Assembly: GCA_900769785.1 (NCBI GenBank)
Contig: CAAGHV010000125.1
Location: 1-57,204 of the forward strand
DNA from: Bacteroidales bacterium
GTDB lineage: Bacteria; Bacteroidota; Bacteroidia; Bacteroidales; P3
Reading direction: 5' to 3'
DNA: 57,204 nucleotides
This document shows, piece by piece, positions 1 to 7,998 of this stretch. How positions within the stretch are numbered: the first letter of the stretch is position 1; every line of letters begins with the position of its first letter. The position numbers and the translations under genes are program-made. The notes under the pieces are model-generated. The model was not told where the DNA came from. It did not search any database and saw only the letters and a list, made by a program, of their open reading frames with translations.

Positions 1-1
1 T

Positions 2-778
2 ACCGCTCTTGCAGGTTATGCCACTACAACGGCTTTGAGTGATGTTGATGCTAAGTTTGCGAACTACGCTAAAACTACGGCTCTCGATAGCTATGTAACA
101 AAAACTTCGCTTTCTACTACATTAGGAGACTACGCAAAAACTACGGCTCTTAGTAACTACCTAACCACAACATCGGCTTCTTCTACTTACGCTACTAAGA
201 CTGCTCTGAATAATGTTGACGCTAAGTTTGCGAACTACGCTAAAACTTCGGCTCTCGATAGCTATGTAACAAAAACTTCGCTTTCTACTACCCTGGGGGA
301 TTACGCTAAAACTACAGTTCTTGCTGACTATGCAAAAACTTCGGCTCTTAGTAACTACCTAACCACAGCATCGGCTTCTTCTACTTACGCTACTAAGACA
401 GCGTTAGCAACGGTAGAAAGCACAGCCAATACTGCAAACAATACTGCCAAAAGTATTGTTACTGCCAAAATAGCAATAGAAACATTGTCGTCTGCAAATT
501 GGTCGATAGATTATGGCAAAAGAACATATAAAAAATACTCTACTACATCAGATATTGATTTACAAATATCGTCTAATACAGAAACAGGTATTGAACACTA
601 TTTATTGATTAGCAATACAAGCACTAAAAAAATTAATATATCCTTGGCGAGTGCTAAAAGCATATATGCCGAAACAAAAAGTATAGAACTCGAGGCCGGG
701 TCTATCATAGAACTTAGTGCTATTAATATCTCAAATGTAATAACTGTAACAGCTAGCAGTAAATTGATCAACAAATAA
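2..778 (+). CDS. Phage tail-fibre-like repeat protein, 5' end missing
   Basis: The reading frame is open to the left edge, so the real start lies outside the window. The visible N-terminal half is a low-complexity Thr/Ser/Ala-rich repeat with recurring YAKT-x-AL and TSLSTTLGDY blocks. The unit is 57 residues, with near-identical copies starting at bases 44 and 215. The second copy carries an extra VLADYAKTS block. Such repeats are common in trimeric phage tail fibres. The C-terminal ~120 residues (from about TVESTANTANNTAKS) are non-repetitive and beta-rich and may be the tip. The next gene follows after 10 bp in the same late cluster. The fibre assignment is inference from repeat style and neighbours. 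Confidence 0.65.
   Translation, partial: TALAGYATTTALSDVDAKFANYAKTTALDSYVTKTSLSTTLGDYAKTTALSNYLTTTSASSTYATKTALNNVDAKFANYAKTSALDSYVTKTSLSTTLGDYAKTTVLADYAKTSALSNYLTTASASSTYATKTALATVESTANTANNTAKSIVTAKIAIETLSSANWSIDYGKRTYKKYSTTSDIDLQISSNTETGIEHYLLISNTSTKKINISLASAKSIYAETKSIELEAGSIIELSAINISNVITVTASSKLINK
44..403 (+). repeat. 171-bp in-frame tandem repeat inside the tail-fibre gene
   Basis: GTTGAYGCTAAGTTTGCG starts at 44 and again at 215, a period of 171 bp (57 codons). The second copy is extended by a 27-bp in-frame insertion near 310-340. The copies are almost identical at DNA level, so the duplication is recent or kept uniform by recombination. Confidence 0.9.
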
Positions 779-788
779 CCAATGTAGC

Positions 789-1295
789 ATGAAATATTAT
801 ATATACAACAACAAGGAAATAAAAATAAGAGAGCAGGCTGTTGACACAGATTTGTTTACACAATATATAGAGATGACAGTTAGCCAAGTGGCTTTCTACT
901 TGGCTAACCCAAACGCAAGTATTGACGAAATTAAAAATTGTCAACTACTGCCTACACCTCCACTACCTACATTGGAGGATGTAAAAAAATTAGCGATTAG
1001 TAGGTTGTCGCAATTATCATTAGATACTAGCAATTCTATTATTCCCGAATATAGGATTAGAAATGCCATGATGACAATATCACATAGTTCTATAGATAAT
1101 TCTATATATAGCCAAGATGAAGCATCGCAGATAATATCAGATGCCAACAACATTGGGACGTTGTGCAGAAATAAATTCTACGAGCTAAAAAAACGCATAG
1201 AATCAGCTACAACAGATGATGAGGTGTATGAAATAGAACAAGAAGGTATTGATGAATATAATAGATTGACAACAGAATATGAGAAGACATTATAA
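789..1295 (+). CDS. Small phage protein of the tail-fibre cluster
   Basis: A 168-residue soluble protein with no signal peptide or membrane segment. The N-terminal ~50 residues include YTQY/TQYIEMT- and FYLANPNAS-like stretches that I associate with small proteins encoded beside Bacteroides phage tail fibres; this is a memory-based resemblance. The C-terminal ~60 residues are charged and probably helical. It sits 10 bp after the fibre gene, and the next gene starts inside its last 17 bases, so the two are probably translationally coupled. Function unknown; an accessory tail or fibre-assembly role is plausible from position only. Confidence 0.6.
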   Translation: MKYYIYNNKEIKIREQAVDTDLFTQYIEMTVSQVAFYLANPNASIDEIKNCQLLPTPPLPTLEDVKKLAISRLSQLSLDTSNSIIPEYRIRNAMMTISHSSIDNSIYSQDEASQIISDANNIGTLCRNKFYELKKRIESATTDDEVYEIEQEGIDEYNRLTTEYEKTL

Positions 1296-1983
1296 TAACA
1301 GCGGGTCTGATAACCCAGAAGCCGAATATATAGAATGGCTAAAAAGTATTGGATGTAAGCTGTATGCTCCATTGAGACAGTCGTATGTGTATGAAGCAGG
1401 ACAAACGCAATTACATGATGTTATTAACAACATTCAAGGTACTTGCGATAATTATGTGTTGGAAACAAATTCGGTTAAAGTACAATCGTCTAAAACATCG
1501 GGTTTGATGTGGGATTTAACAAGCGTTGCAAATGTGTTTGGAGATATTAGCGATGGCGGTTATTTTAGAAATGGTGCATGGACAACAATTGCATCAATTA
1601 AAGATAACGGAGGAGGTTATGTAGGGAACAAATACGAGCAAGTGGCAACATGGGGAGAGGCTTGTGCTTTTTACATCGCAAGAGCACAGTGTGGAACATG
1701 GAGTACCAACACTTGGCATAATATTGCTTACTTGCATCAAAGCCCTAATGTTGGAACTACGGTTACTATATATAAGAATAATTCACAGGTGTTCACGCAA
1801 GCATCAACAACCAACGCTCTTGTTTATCGAACAGCCACCAATAATAAAATTATAGCAATGGGTAAAGCGTATAGCGGTTGTTATTTTTTTGGAAACATAC
1901 ATGATGTGTATCATTTCAACCGCAGGCTGACAACATCGGAACTAACAACTATTTATAATCATGATATACAGTATAATTTATAA
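1279..1983 (+). CDS. LamG/concanavalin-like phage protein
   Basis: A 234-residue protein whose ATG lies inside the end of the preceding gene (17-bp overlap). From about residue 60 it resembles a LamG/concanavalin A-like jelly-roll: alternating hydrophobic strands, the stretch TWHNIAYLHQSPNVGTTVTI, and a final GNIHDVYHFNRRLTTSEL that closely matches the typical LamG ending (xVxxYNRALSxxEI). Such domains bind carbohydrate or protein ligands, and in phages they often decorate the tail tip for receptor binding. There is no signal peptide, as expected for a virion protein. The domain call is by eye; the receptor role is inference. Confidence 0.6.
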   Translation: MRRHYNNSGSDNPEAEYIEWLKSIGCKLYAPLRQSYVYEAGQTQLHDVINNIQGTCDNYVLETNSVKVQSSKTSGLMWDLTSVANVFGDISDGGYFRNGAWTTIASIKDNGGGYVGNKYEQVATWGEACAFYIARAQCGTWSTNTWHNIAYLHQSPNVGTTVTIYKNNSQVFTQASTTNALVYRTATNNKIIAMGKAYSGCYFFGNIHDVYHFNRRLTTSELTTIYNHDIQYNL

Positions 1984-1989
1984 CACACT

Positions 1990-2463
1990 ATGAAAGAATT
2001 AATATCATCATTTAGCTTGCAGATAGTTATTTTGGCTATACTTTATCTGACGGTGCTTGTTTTTGTGGCTCTCGACCTTTGGAGCGGTATCAGAAAGGCT
2101 AAACGCCGAGGCGAGTTTCGCTCGTCGAGGGGGTTTAGACGTACGGTGGAGAAGGTATGTAAGTATTACAATATGCTTATCGTGGTGTCGGTAATAGATT
2201 GCTTGCTTATTTTGGTGGCTTGGGAGTTTAATTTTCAAATAAATTCACACTTGCCTACTATTCCGATTTGTACGTTTATCGGTGCTATCTTTATAGGCTT
2301 TATCGAACTGAAATCTATTTACGAAAAGAACGAGGAGAAGGAGAAAGCCAAGATGATTGAGGCTGCGGAACTGCTGGCTAAAATAATTAAAGATGGCGAG
2401 GCTAAGGATGTGGCTGATAATATAATTTCTATAATCAAACAATCGAAGAATAACAATGATTGA
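1990..2463 (+). CDS. Phage holin, toxin-secretion/phage-lysis holin family
   Basis: 157 residues. Hydrophobic helices lie near residues 8-32, 60-80 and 90-108. Between the first two is a basic cytoplasmic loop beginning LDLWSGIRKAKRRGEFRSS, which is characteristic of the pfam05105-type holins common in Bacteroidota prophages. The C-terminus is a charged helix rich in E and K. Holins assemble in the inner membrane to time lysis. No endolysin is visible in the window, so it must be encoded further left or be absent. The following tail gene overlaps its last 8 bases. Confidence 0.8.
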   Translation: MKELISSFSLQIVILAILYLTVLVFVALDLWSGIRKAKRRGEFRSSRGFRRTVEKVCKYYNMLIVVSVIDCLLILVAWEFNFQINSHLPTIPICTFIGAIFIGFIELKSIYEKNEEKEKAKMIEAAELLAKIIKDGEAKDVADNIISIIKQSKNNND

Positions 2464-4960
2464 AATTTTAGTAGAGGGGCATCCGCTTGCAATAAGCAGT
2501 GATACGCAGGTTTGTTTGGAGGTTGAAAACGCTGTTTTCGACATCGATAATGTTTCGGCCGAAATCGGGTGGCAGTTTGATGTGTCGGCTCGGGATAACT
2601 CGGCTATTTTGAATAATGCCGATTGTGTGTTTTTCGGCAATACAAAAAAATATGACTGCCGGGTGTTGTTTTCGGGCGTTCCGATTGGAAGGGGGTCGCT
2701 ATATGTGCAACAGGTCAACAACGGGCGTAGCATAAGGTGCGGACTGACGATTAACGAGTTTTCGTCCCAATGGCGGGCCAAAGCTCTTGCCAAGAATGAG
2801 CTTGGATGTATGAAAATTGTAGGCTATGAATACAAGGAGGATTGGCGAGAGTTTCTGAGGCATACGCTGGAGGAGGATAGCAATGTTAAGTTTTTCCCGT
2901 TTATCGACGAAAAGTTTTCGGAGTCGGCCGACTTTGGTTTTTTCCGCAATCAGCCTTCGTCGCTGTCTAACAACAGAAATGATTTTACCAAGTATGTAAA
3001 CCGTCTTTTTACGGACGATGACAGCAATATCATCGAGTGCTACGACAACGCTCCGCAGGGGCTGAGGATTTTTAATGCCGAGAGTGGTATGGGCCATAAG
3101 ATTAATGGCTATCATTTTGCTCCGGCTTTCCGCCTGAGGTGGCTTTTGGAAAGGGTGCTGGGATGCGATGGCTTTTCGCTGTCGGGGTCGTTTGCGGACA
3201 ATGGGTTTGTGAATAATATTTTCCTCCAGTCGATGAATGCCATGGATGGCGACGGCTCGCAGTATGACAATGCTTGCTATCTTTCGCTATCGGGTGCTGT
3301 GGGTGTGGTACCAACAGTGGCGAGGGTCAACGCTATGAGGTTTGAGATTGGCGAGGAGGTTCACGAGGCTTTCACCATCGGCAACGGAAGGTTGGCAATG
3401 GGGCTGTGTGTATTTTTGCCGGAAAGGGCTACGCTGAAAAAAAACATGACGGGGTGGCAATACCTCGATAGGTATGATGAGGCGTATTTCCTTGTTGTGT
3501 GTGCCGAGGGTGTAGATCTCTCGCTGTCGTATTGCCGAATTGGCAACGACAAGGGAAGGGATTACATCGGGGTGTTTGAAAAATTTGGCAAGCAGGAGGC
3601 TGTGGGTGCCAATTATCTGTATTATTACTACACTGCCAAGCGTGGCGATGTGGCTTTTGTGCAGCTGACTGATACGTCGTACCGCGAGGCTGTATGTATG
3701 GCGGATGGCGACTTTGCGAAGACGGTGAGCAAGATTGTGCTTGATGATGAATTTCTGCTTGACGGTGGCAAACAGTACCAGGTGGTGCTTGTGAAGGCTA
3801 GGGTTGCGACTACTTACGAGTGTTTTACCATCGTGTCGGATGCGGAACTATACAACGGCAAAATCATCGACACGAGGGGCGGTATTGAGCATATTTCGGA
3901 TATGCAGGTTGTGGCTTCGAGTGGCACCGACAGCGTTTCGGGTCTTAATGTGTTTGCCAAGGAGCTGGATTTGAAAAAATACATGCCGGAGGGGTCGAAC
4001 AGCGATTTCGTGAAAACGATATGCAAGCTCTTTGGATTGAACATGTATATCGATAGCGACAGCCGTATGGTACAGATGAATTTCTTTGCCGACGAGCTGG
4101 ATGCCGAATCCCTCGATGTATCGGCTTACGTATGCAACCGGAAAAGGCTTACTTACGAGCCGAAAAGGTATGAAATTTCGTTGGCTTCGGCTCTCGAGGG
4201 CAAAGAGATTGCCGAGGAAAATATTATCGAGAGCGTGCTGACGAAGGATTTACTGCCTCCGCCTCGTTTGCACTACGGCAAACATTGTTTCGTAAAGGCC
4301 GAAAATAAGTTTTATCACAGCTCGAAAGATGACGATGGCAGGGTGAAGTGGCTGCCATCGGGTGGCAACAACCTGAAACTTTCGGTTGGCAACGCCGAGG
4401 AGGCAGAAGAAATCGAGATTGGGGTTATGATTCCAAACATGCGTTTTGTAGATTCGGACCGTGTGGAAAAATATTTTCAAGAAATAGACCTCGAGGGGTG
4501 CAGCTCGCTGTTGCAGGAGGATTATTCGGGCAGGTTCGATATGGTTTTGACGCAATACGTGGGCAAGAAAACCGTAAGACTGGAAAAGGAGGGTAATCAT
4601 CAATTTGTAACGATAGAGCGGGCAAACCCTACTTTTTATGCCGAAAACGGCAGCGTAAACGAGAGGTATATAAACTTGGCGGTAGAGGGCCGACAGTCGA
4701 TTGGCGAGATGTGGCTTCGGCCGAAATACGGGTTCTTGGCTTCGGCCGAATGGTTCGAGTTCGATTTGATTGTTCCGGTTGGCGTATTTTGGGAAATCAA
4801 AAACCTCGTGAAACCGCAAAGCAAACCTATAAACGAACAGGTGCGTTGGCTGATGATAGACAACCAGAGGTTTTTGCCCAAGAAAATTTCGGCTCAGATG
4901 GGTAGTTCAGACAATGTGAGAGTGACAATCGAGTGTGCAAGGGATTGCAGAGTATTGTAG
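2456..4960 (+). CDS. Large phage tail/baseplate structural protein
   Basis: 834 residues, no signal peptide or membrane segment, overlapping the holin stop by 8 bases. Length and position (last gene of the late block) fit a tail-tip or baseplate hub protein of a Bacteroidota temperate siphophage. I see no peptidase or lysozyme motif. Residues ~510-580 (DLKKYMPEGSNSDFVKTICK onward) look like a hub-type domain. Base composition is visibly more G+C-rich than the three genes upstream, and GCC/CGG-type codons and TCG serines are frequent. The tail-fibre module and this gene may therefore have different origins. Exact role not established. Confidence 0.6.
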   Translation: MIEILVEGHPLAISSDTQVCLEVENAVFDIDNVSAEIGWQFDVSARDNSAILNNADCVFFGNTKKYDCRVLFSGVPIGRGSLYVQQVNNGRSIRCGLTINEFSSQWRAKALAKNELGCMKIVGYEYKEDWREFLRHTLEEDSNVKFFPFIDEKFSESADFGFFRNQPSSLSNNRNDFTKYVNRLFTDDDSNIIECYDNAPQGLRIFNAESGMGHKINGYHFAPAFRLRWLLERVLGCDGFSLSGSFADNGFVNNIFLQSMNAMDGDGSQYDNACYLSLSGAVGVVPTVARVNAMRFEIGEEVHEAFTIGNGRLAMGLCVFLPERATLKKNMTGWQYLDRYDEAYFLVVCAEGVDLSLSYCRIGNDKGRDYIGVFEKFGKQEAVGANYLYYYYTAKRGDVAFVQLTDTSYREAVCMADGDFAKTVSKIVLDDEFLLDGGKQYQVVLVKARVATTYECFTIVSDAELYNGKIIDTRGGIEHISDMQVVASSGTDSVSGLNVFAKELDLKKYMPEGSNSDFVKTICKLFGLNMYIDSDSRMVQMNFFADELDAESLDVSAYVCNRKRLTYEPKRYEISLASALEGKEIAEENIIESVLTKDLLPPPRLHYGKHCFVKAENKFYHSSKDDDGRVKWLPSGGNNLKLSVGNAEEAEEIEIGVMIPNMRFVDSDRVEKYFQEIDLEGCSSLLQEDYSGRFDMVLTQYVGKKTVRLEKEGNHQFVTIERANPTFYAENGSVNERYINLAVEGRQSIGEMWLRPKYGFLASAEWFEFDLIVPVGVFWEIKNLVKPQSKPINEQVRWLMIDNQRFLPKKISAQMGSSDNVRVTIECARDCRVL

Positions 4961-5004
4961 TTCTTTTTTATGGTGGAAATGGTGACGACCTCGTAGGATA
5001 GTCT

Positions 5005-5092
5005 GAAAAAAAACCATTTTTTTGAATAAAAAAAACCATTTTTTCGAGAAAAAAAAACCTTTTTTTTAAGCAAAGAAAACCGATGAACAAAA
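5005..5092. repeat. Four-unit 22-bp A-tract/T-tract array
   Basis: Units start at 5005, 5027, 5049 and 5071. The first three have the form A8-CC-(A)-T7, and the fourth keeps only the AAAACC core. The CC dinucleotides fall at 5014, 5036, 5058 and 5080, exactly 22 apart. Each of the first three units is a short A/T dyad. The array lies in the gap between the tail gene and the convergent integrase. Confidence 0.85.
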
Positions 5093-5116
5093 GTTATTTA
5101 AATATCAAGCAGTTAC

Positions 5117-5142
5117 AAAAAGCCCCAAAGAGGGGCTTTTTT
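5117..5142. terminator. Bidirectional intrinsic terminator
   Basis: Stem AGCCCC (5121-5126) / GGGGCT (5132-5137), loop AAAGA, flanked by A-run and T-run. It sits between the convergent tail gene and integrase and can serve both. Confidence 0.85.
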
Positions 5143-5146
5143 GTTG

Positions 5147-6292
5147 TCAAAACTCCAAATCGTCGTATTTCAAAATCTCGTACACCGACGAGCGATGTAT
5201 GTATTTTTCCGTCATCTCGAGGCTGTGATGGTCGGCAAGCTCTTTGACAAGCTTGGTGGGTACGCCTCGCTCCAGCATCTCGGTTATGCCGGTATCTTTG
5301 AGGCTGTAAAACTTGTATTCCATGGGCAGGCCTAGGGCTTTCCGCATTTGGCTCCATGTGCGGGCTGTATCGCGCGAGGTTAGCATTTCTTTGCCGGGTC
5401 GGTAGCCTTTGGAAAAGATATAGCTGTCTTTGGCTACGCCCTCGAGGTGATTGGCAAGGAAATCGAATATATCTTGGGGCAGGGCGATGATACGGTCCTT
5501 ATGGTTCTTGGCCACCGTGGAGGGTATTCGTAGCGTTCGGCTGCGGAGGTCCACCATTCCGCATTTAAGCATAAGTATTTCCTTGGGGCGTACAAAACAG
5601 CGGTAGCACAGCTGCATGATGCAGTAATATTCGTGCATGTCGTTCTGCTCGATGTAGGTTTTTATCCGTTCGCGAACGTCGGGCGGAAGGGCTTCACGCA
5701 ATTTCTCGTCAACACGCTTGGGTTTCAACTTCTCGAAGGGGTTGGTTTTGGTGTACTCTTTTTCGACAAACCACAGAAAGAGGGTTTTCATAAACCGCAA
5801 ACAGTTGTTGTAAGTCTTGTTGCTCACCTCTTTGTTTTCGATGCTTTCCATATACCGGATGGCATCACGCGAGGCAAACGCCGAGACGATGCTGTTATTC
5901 AAACCTTCGGCTTTCAACCACTCTGTAAAAGCGTTGGTATGCGAAAGGTAAGAGCGGATGCTGTCTTTGCGAAGGTCTTTCTTTTTGCTTGTGATAAACT
6001 TTTCCACGGCTTTGCCCAGCAGTACATGGCCACGCAGTGCGTTTTCTTCCAAAAAGGGGTTCCAGCCTTTGAGGAGCTTTTGGTTGATGGCATCGGCTAC
6101 AATCTGGGCATACTTCTTGTTGTCTCTACGATCGGCAAGCCGATTGCATTTGACAACCTTTCGCTCCAGCTTTTCGGTGGCGGGATTGTAGGCATAATAA
6201 ACAACTCGGAAAATTTTTCCCACTGCTACCTGGGCAGGTACATAGTCCACAAACGGACGTAAGGTCTTTTTTAAATCGCTAGTATCGGACAT
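5147..6292 (-). CDS. int: Tyrosine-type site-specific integrase
   Basis: 381 residues: an N-terminal arm-binding-like region (~1-85), a SAM-like core-binding domain (~90-185) and a catalytic domain (~200-375). Catalytic features: R235 in CFVRPKE, K262 in TVAKNHKDR, H355 in ADHHSLEMT and nucleophile Y364 in TEKYIH. The second box, normally HxxR, reads YSLK (329-332), so the canonical His and Arg are replaced by Tyr and Lys. Tyrosine recombinases of Bacteroidota do tolerate changes in this set (IntDOT lacks the first Arg), so the enzyme may still work. It probably inserts and excises the prophage at the adjacent tRNA-Ser. It is convergent to the tail genes, with a shared terminator. Confidence 0.9.
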   Translation of the reverse strand: MSDTSDLKKTLRPFVDYVPAQVAVGKIFRVVYYAYNPATEKLERKVVKCNRLADRRDNKKYAQIVADAINQKLLKGWNPFLEENALRGHVLLGKAVEKFITSKKKDLRKDSIRSYLSHTNAFTEWLKAEGLNNSIVSAFASRDAIRYMESIENKEVSNKTYNNCLRFMKTLFLWFVEKEYTKTNPFEKLKPKRVDEKLREALPPDVRERIKTYIEQNDMHEYYCIMQLCYRCFVRPKEILMLKCGMVDLRSRTLRIPSTVAKNHKDRIIALPQDIFDFLANHLEGVAKDSYIFSKGYRPGKEMLTSRDTARTWSQMRKALGLPMEYKFYSLKDTGITEMLERGVPTKLVKELADHHSLEMTEKYIHRSSVYEILKYDDLEF

Positions 6293-6373
6293 TTTTTTTT
6301 ATTTTCGGGTCGCCACGCAACCCAAAAATACTAAATCTATAACACTGTGCCGTTTTTGTGCCGGCTTAATTAG

Positions 6374-6418
6374 AAAAACCTTGCAACTCTTTGCTTCACA
6401 AATCGCTACAAGGTTTTT
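6374..6418. other. 10-bp inverted repeat at the tRNA 3' edge (att region or terminator)
   Basis: AAAAACCTTG (6374-6383) and CAAGGTTTTT (6409-6418) form a hairpin with a 25-nt loop immediately beyond the tRNA-Ser 3' end. Read on the minus strand it ends in a T-run, so it could terminate the tRNA transcript. Its position between integrase and tRNA also fits integrase core or arm sites. I cannot decide between these. Confidence 0.5.
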
Positions 6419-6419
6419 G

Positions 6420-6506
6420 CGGAGAGAAAGGGATTCGAACCCTTGGACCGCAAATGCGGTCAACGGTTTTCGAGACCGCCCCGTTCGACCACTCCGGCAT
6501 CTCTCC
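6420..6506 (-). tRNA. tRNA-Ser(CGA)
   Basis: Minus-strand cloverleaf: acceptor GGAGAGA (6506-6500) pairs with TCTCTCC (6427-6421), discriminator G at 6420. Anticodon loop CTCGAAA gives anticodon CGA. A long variable arm (CCGCATTTGCGG) and T-arm GGGTTCGAATCCC mark a class II serine tRNA. Its 3' half is the likely prophage attachment site. Confidence 0.95.
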
Positions 6507-6704
6507 GTTTTCGGTGTGCAAAAGTACGACTAATTTTTCAATTGCGGAAATTTATTTTACCTTTTTTTATATCCTTTTCTGCAATATATTGTTATTCTGT
6601 ATATTTATTTTTTAGATGAAATGGAGAAAATATGGGGATTTTCTTCTTTTTTTGTTGCAGTAGGGGTGTCTTTTTGGTAAAATTTGACATCAAAAATGCA
6701 AAAA

Positions 6705-6732
6705 AAAGACAGCTCGAAAATCGGCTGTCTTT
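6705..6732 (-). terminator. Intrinsic terminator of pepE
   Basis: AAAGACAGC (6705-6713) pairs with GCTGTCTTT (6724-6732). On the minus strand it is followed by a T-run, about 30 bp past the pepE stop. Confidence 0.85.
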
Positions 6733-6763
6733 CTTATTTTAATATTTAAATAATAACAAATTC

Positions 6764-7507
6764 TTATTTCATCAAGAAGTTGATATCTTCGCCAAGGTCA
6801 TATTCTTTGGTGTTTTCGATTTTTTCTTTGAATACTTTCATCTTGTTTGGACGTCCTATTAGCGATAGTTTTCCGTTTTCAAGCAATAGCGAAGTTGCTT
6901 CTCTTATACCGGCTACATACATATCGGGGTTTACCATTATGTATTCCTTTAAACGGTCGTCGCGAGTTTCGCCACCATGTTTAGGATCGAAAAAGTCGGT
7001 GTAGTGAGGGTTTATTTGGAAAGGTACCAAGTTCATACAGCGGAAACTTTCGGGTTCTACTATAGGCATATCGTTGGTAGTGCATAGTGTGGGGCCTGCC
7101 ACATTGCTACCTGCACTCCAACCCATGTATGGCATACCTGCCATAGCACGTTTGCTTATGGCGCCCATAAGTTTTTGGCGATGAAGTTCTTTTACCAAAT
7201 GGAAAGTGTTGCCACCACCTACAGCCACACATTCGGCGGCTTCTACTGCTGCCACTGGGTCGGATTCGTGGTGTATGCTACTAAGTTCAAAGCCCAATGC
7301 GTTGAAAACGGCTTTCACTTTGGCTTCGTAGGCATTGTACGATGCTTCCAGTCCGTCGGGGCTTAGGCTTACGCCGGCAAAGGGTACAAATAGTACTTTT
7401 TTAACACCATGACGGGTAAGAAAATCGCTGATTTGGCTTTTTGGCCAATCCAAATATGCTTCGCCTCTATTGGTCGAATTGCTTATTAACAATAGTTTTC
7501 TGTTCAT
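6764..7507 (-). CDS. pepE: Peptidase E (alpha-aspartyl dipeptidase, S51)
   Basis: 247 residues. Cleaves Asp-Xaa dipeptides in the cytoplasm. The class I glutamine amidotransferase-like fold shows the nucleophile elbow GWSAGS (Ser131), the glycine-rich AVGGGNTFHL before it, and INPHYTDF (His168). Length matches the family (about 230-250). The open frame continues 24 codons upstream, but I start at the ATG at 7507 because the family begins with an MxRKLLLISNS-like strand and the minus-strand promoter motif lies at 7541-7548, inside that extension. Single-gene transcript with its own terminator. Confidence 0.92.
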   Translation of the reverse strand: MNRKLLLISNSTNRGEAYLDWPKSQISDFLTRHGVKKVLFVPFAGVSLSPDGLEASYNAYEAKVKAVFNALGFELSSIHHESDPVAAVEAAECVAVGGGNTFHLVKELHRQKLMGAISKRAMAGMPYMGWSAGSNVAGPTLCTTNDMPIVEPESFRCMNLVPFQINPHYTDFFDPKHGGETRDDRLKEYIMVNPDMYVAGIREATSLLLENGKLSLIGRPNKMKVFKEKIENTKEYDLGEDINFLMK

Positions 7508-7540
7508 TATTTCGTAGTTTTTACGTTTATAAATATGGCA

Positions 7541-7548
7541 CAAAGATA
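7541..7548 (-). promoter_or_regulatory. pepE promoter, -7 element
   Basis: TATCTTTG on the minus strand matches the Bacteroidota TAnnTTTG box about 34 bp upstream of the chosen ATG. Confidence 0.65.
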
Positions 7549-7650
7549 CAACTTTTTTGCGAAAGCTAGGCTCTCGCACTCAATTTTTCTTCCGAAAAAG
7601 TTTTTCGGCCAATTCTTGTGGCTTTTACTTATACTTCTATCAAAGTTGGT

Positions 7651-7870
7651 TTGATGATATACTGTCGGCGTGTTGATGGTAGGGTGTAAATATGGCCATG
7701 GTATATTGTGGAGAAAGTGCTGTGTGGAGGGTGGAAAATGATGCGGTCTTTGCCAAAAAAATCCCTCGTGATGTAGATGAATTTTCATCGTGATGTAGTT
7801 TTAACTAGATCACGATATAGATAAATTTCCCTCCCGATGCATTGTAGGGTATATCGAGATGTGTTAGTAA
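7651..7870. repeat. Ten-unit degenerate 22-bp array
   Basis: Units start every 22 bp from 7651. The first four contain TGGTATATTGT-like cores (7655, 7677, 7699). The last five (7761-7870) share T6, C7, G10, A11, T12, e.g. CCCTCGTGATGTAGATGAAT. It fills the 490-bp gap between the divergent pepE and ROK-kinase promoters. No ORF or hairpin gene explains it. Array loci at 35.8 and 45.5 kb contain the same unit types. Confidence 0.85.
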
Positions 7871-7933
7871 AAGCTGAAAAATAGCTATGTTTCAAGATGA
7901 TAAATATTCGATTCGTGGCGTTGGAATAAAAAA

Positions 7934-7965
7934 TTTGTTCGATTGGAGGAAAATATGTACCTTTG
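7934..7965 (+). promoter_or_regulatory. Promoter of the ROK kinase operon
   Basis: TTTG at 7934-7937, 20-bp spacer, TACCTTTG at 7958-7965, 33 bp upstream of the start codon. Confidence 0.8.
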
Positions 7966-7998
7966 CACAACGATATTTGAAACTTAAAACAACGTAAA

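Larger units (their letters stand above)
1..6420. mobile_element. Right-hand end of a prophage, cut by the window edge
   Basis: Tail-fibre-like, holin and large tail/baseplate genes run on the plus strand. They are followed by a convergent tyrosine integrase whose start lies about 130 bp from the 3' end of a tRNA-Ser gene. Integrase next to a tRNA 3' end is the usual layout for integration into a tRNA gene, so the junction should lie at or near 6374-6427. Everything right of the tRNA is chromosomal housekeeping. The other end, the capsid and packaging genes and the repressor are outside the window, so activity cannot be judged. Confidence 0.85.

Noticed and set aside
4250..4819. 189-codon minus-strand frame inside the phage tail gene
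   Set aside because: Antisense shadow of an intact 834-codon gene; no recognisable protein features.
6391..6615. Open frame with GEKGIRTLGPQMRSTVFETA
   Set aside because: Classic artefact of reading across a tRNA-Ser gene.
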